Source: Lactiplantibacillus pingfangensis (GTDB lineage Bacteria; Bacillota; Bacilli; Lactobacillales; Lactobacillaceae). From it: a stretch of DNA of 64,000 nt. Every line of letters starts with the position of its first letter. Positions within the stretch are counted from its first letter, which is position 1. The stretch is taken from contig NZ_BJDG01000010.1 of NCBI RefSeq assembly GCF_005404945.1, forward strand, positions 37,108 through 101,107. Reading direction: 5' to 3'. Below, one piece after another: positions 62,679-64,000 of the stretch. The position numbers and the translations under genes are program-made. The notes under the pieces are model-generated. The model saw only the letters and a list, made by a program, of their open reading frames with translations. It was not told the origin of the DNA and made no database searches.

Positions 62679-63762
62679 CTTTAACCCCTCCTTGTTCCGC
62701 AATTAAGGCTTCATTTTCGTCGAAGACAAAGGCTGGCCCAATGGCGGTAACTGCGATGCGTTGTTCTAACGCAATGTGGACTTGACCATCTTTGACAATT
62801 CGAACTTCAACGTCGTTATCCAATACAGCTTCAATAATGGTCTGATCACCAAGCGCTTCGACGTTAACCACAGTCGCATTGCCCTCATTGCCAGTGACGG
62901 GTTTCAGATCGAGTTGGTTTGGTCGAATCCCGACGGTGTAAGTCCCAGTCGCAATTGGCGCTGCCAATTCAACTTGTAAGAATTCATCCACGATTAGTTG
63001 TGTCGTCGCTGCTTTGCCACTCGTTGTCGCAGTTAATAGGTTGATTTGTGGTGTGCCAAAGAATTGCGCCACAAAGTGATTAGCTGGGTGATTATAAATG
63101 CCTAACGGTGAGTCAATTTGTTGCACATGTTGGTCATGCAAGACCATGACATGATCGGCCATCGTCATTGCTTCAGTTTGATCATGGGTCACATAGATTA
63201 AAGTCAAACCGAGCTTGCGTTGTAATTCACGAATTTCTGAACGCATCCGCACCCGTAATTGGGCATCTAAATTAGACAGTGGTTCATCCATCAAACAAAT
63301 CTTTGAGTCACTCGCAATTGCTCGTGCTAACGCGACCCGCTGTCGCTGACCACCAGAAAGCTCACGCGGCTTGCGGTCACGATATTGCGTTAAATTGACC
63401 ATTTTCAAGGCATCATCAACACGTTGTGTGATTTCAGTCGCAGCCATTTTTCGTGCTTTTAAACCAAAGGCCACATTATCTGCAACACTTAAAAATGGAT
63501 ATAAGGCGTAACTTTGGAAAACCATTGATAAGTTACGATCCTTGGGCGGGACATTGTTCATCACTTGACCATTAATTTTTAAAATGCCGTCCGAGATAGG
63601 AATGATCCCCGCAACCATTCGTAGTAAAGTACTTTTCCCACAACCAGAAGGGCCAACGATCACGAATAATTCACCGTCTTGAACTTCAGCGTTTACCTCG
63701 CTCAATACTGGCTTGTCGCTATGATCGTAAGTCTTAGTGATGCCTTTCAATTCAATTCCCAT
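62653..63762 (-). CDS. ugpC: Glycerol-3-phosphate ABC transporter, ATP-binding protein
   Basis: A 369-residue ATPase of the MalK/UgpC class. Seen: GPSGCGKSTLLRMVA (Walker A), RELSGGQRQRVALARAI (signature), ICLMDEPLSNLDAQLR (Walker B), THDQTEAM (H-loop). The C-terminal ~120 residues form the regulatory OB-type domain (VGIRPNQLDL). First gene of the operon; AGGGAGTAGG lies before the ATG at 63762. Confidence 0.93.
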   Translation of the reverse strand: MGIELKGITKTYDHSDKPVLSEVNAEVQDGELFVIVGPSGCGKSTLLRMVAGIIPISDGILKINGQVMNNVPPKDRNLSMVFQSYALYPFLSVADNVAFGLKARKMAATEITQRVDDALKMVNLTQYRDRKPRELSGGQRQRVALARAIASDSKICLMDEPLSNLDAQLRVRMRSEIRELQRKLGLTLIYVTHDQTEAMTMADHVMVLHDQHVQQIDSPLGIYNHPANHFVAQFFGTPQINLLTATTSGKAATTQLIVDEFLQVELAAPIATGTYTVGIRPNQLDLKPVTGNEGNATVVNVEALGDQTIIEAVLDNDVEVRIVKDGQVHIALEQRIAVTAIGPAFVFDENEALIAEQGGVKDDRIVAVN

Positions 63763-63847
63763 ATCTGTCCTACTCCCTCAAACAATTTATTAGTGGTCTG
63801 AACAAATCAACCACTTCCTAAATCATGCCAGATGAACGTTTCAATCG

Positions 63848-63886
63848 TGTCGACTTGCTGTAAAGTTTATGTATGGCTTGCGTAAA
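63848..63886 (-). promoter_or_regulatory. Pho-box-like array upstream of the ugp operon
   Basis: Minus strand hexamers TTTACG (63881-63886), CATACA (63870-63875), TTTACA (63859-63864) and TCGACA (63848-63853), each followed by 5 bp, giving exact 11-bp spacing. This fits the TTnACA-N5 tandem pattern of PhoP sites in Firmicutes, and ugp genes are Pho-controlled in several bacteria. Confidence 0.55.
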
Positions 63887-63899
63887 AACGCGTGTACCA

Positions 63900-63926
63900 A
63901 AAAAAGCCCAATCAACAATAACTGGC
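63900..63926 (-). terminator. Possible terminator on the minus strand
   Basis: AGCCA and TGGGCT pair across a loop and seven T follow on the minus strand. It would stop transcription entering from the right before the ugp promoter. Confidence 0.45.
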
Positions 63927-63938
63927 TCTTTGTCAACT

Positions 63939-64000
63939 GTTGTTGGTAATCAGCTATCATTAGCGCCCAGCCGCCCCGTGGCTGGGCGCTTTCTGTACAC
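63939..64000 (-). repeat. Dispersed repeat, copy B (reaches the window edge)
   Basis: Reverse complement of the 52257-52318 copy with about ten differences. It contains a perfect GC-rich hairpin, GCGCCCAGCC and GGCTGGGCGC (arms 63963-63972 and 63979-63988 region), and is preceded by the shared CTGTTGTTGGTAATCA. Confidence 0.75.

Noticed and set aside
1..64000. CRISPR arrays, rRNA genes, intact insertion sequences, prophage genes
   Set aside because: No regularly spaced direct repeats, rRNA-like stretches, transposase or phage structural frames were seen anywhere in the window.

Overview
The window looks like a chromosomal segment of a lactic acid bacterium of the Lactobacillaceae. The gene set and spacing resemble the Lactiplantibacillus plantarum group, but species level is inference from recall of gene content, not a search. 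Supporting signs are moderate GC, strong AGGAGG-type ribosome sites, T-box leaders on argS and metE, MocR/LysE and Ugp modules, and many Firmicutes-type synteny blocks.

Layout, left to right. 1-7.3 kb: the 5' part of polA, a Bax-inhibitor-type membrane protein with a long leader, RNase HI, then the ytpR-sftA-murC block (minus strand). 7.3-9.6 kb: a low-GC accessory pocket. It holds a DUF3644-type protein with an RxxxxH HEPN motif. Directly convergent with it is a ~91-nt structured RNA gene with its own promoter and terminator, and two near-identical 19-mers lie on either side of the pair. 9.6-24.6 kb: conserved housekeeping genes: aldo/keto reductase, trmB-ytmP, ecsAB diverging from hit, prsA, yhaMNO, yheA, pbp2A and a tiny basic-protein gene. 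24.7-29.7 kb: argR, an aminotransferase, and a LysE exporter diverging from a MocR regulator followed by NTF2-like and VOC proteins. 29.7-40.7 kb: MacB-type ABC transporter, T-box-controlled argS, two GC-rich highly structured intergenic elements, a UvrA-like ATPase, GNAT, tRNA-Gly, DUF2187 and a MATE exporter. 41-45.6 kb: Met T-box, metE and a homocysteine methyltransferase/MTHFR fusion. 45.6-50.6 kb: small membrane proteins, GtrA, a three-gene envelope cluster, tRNA-His, tRNA-Leu, an OhrR-like regulator and a CPBP protease. 50.8-52.5 kb: AT-rich island with a Fic protein, a repeat copy and a candidate small RNA that shows two CCCCC loops. 52.5-58.8 kb: an orphan AgrC/AgrA-type two-component system, HAD phosphatase, mscL and a deoxynucleoside kinase. 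58.8-64 kb: a complete ugpCAEB-glpQ operon for glycerol-3-phosphate or glycerophosphodiester uptake, preceded by four hexamers spaced exactly 11 bp apart (a Pho-box-like array), and a second copy of the repeat.

The strongest candidates for new biology are the HEPN protein plus convergent structured RNA (7966-9057), the double CCCCC-loop RNA behind a TTCACA-N5-TTCACA site (52322-52490), and the 138-bp three-way-junction element (34323-34460). All three are read from sequence alone and need comparative searches.
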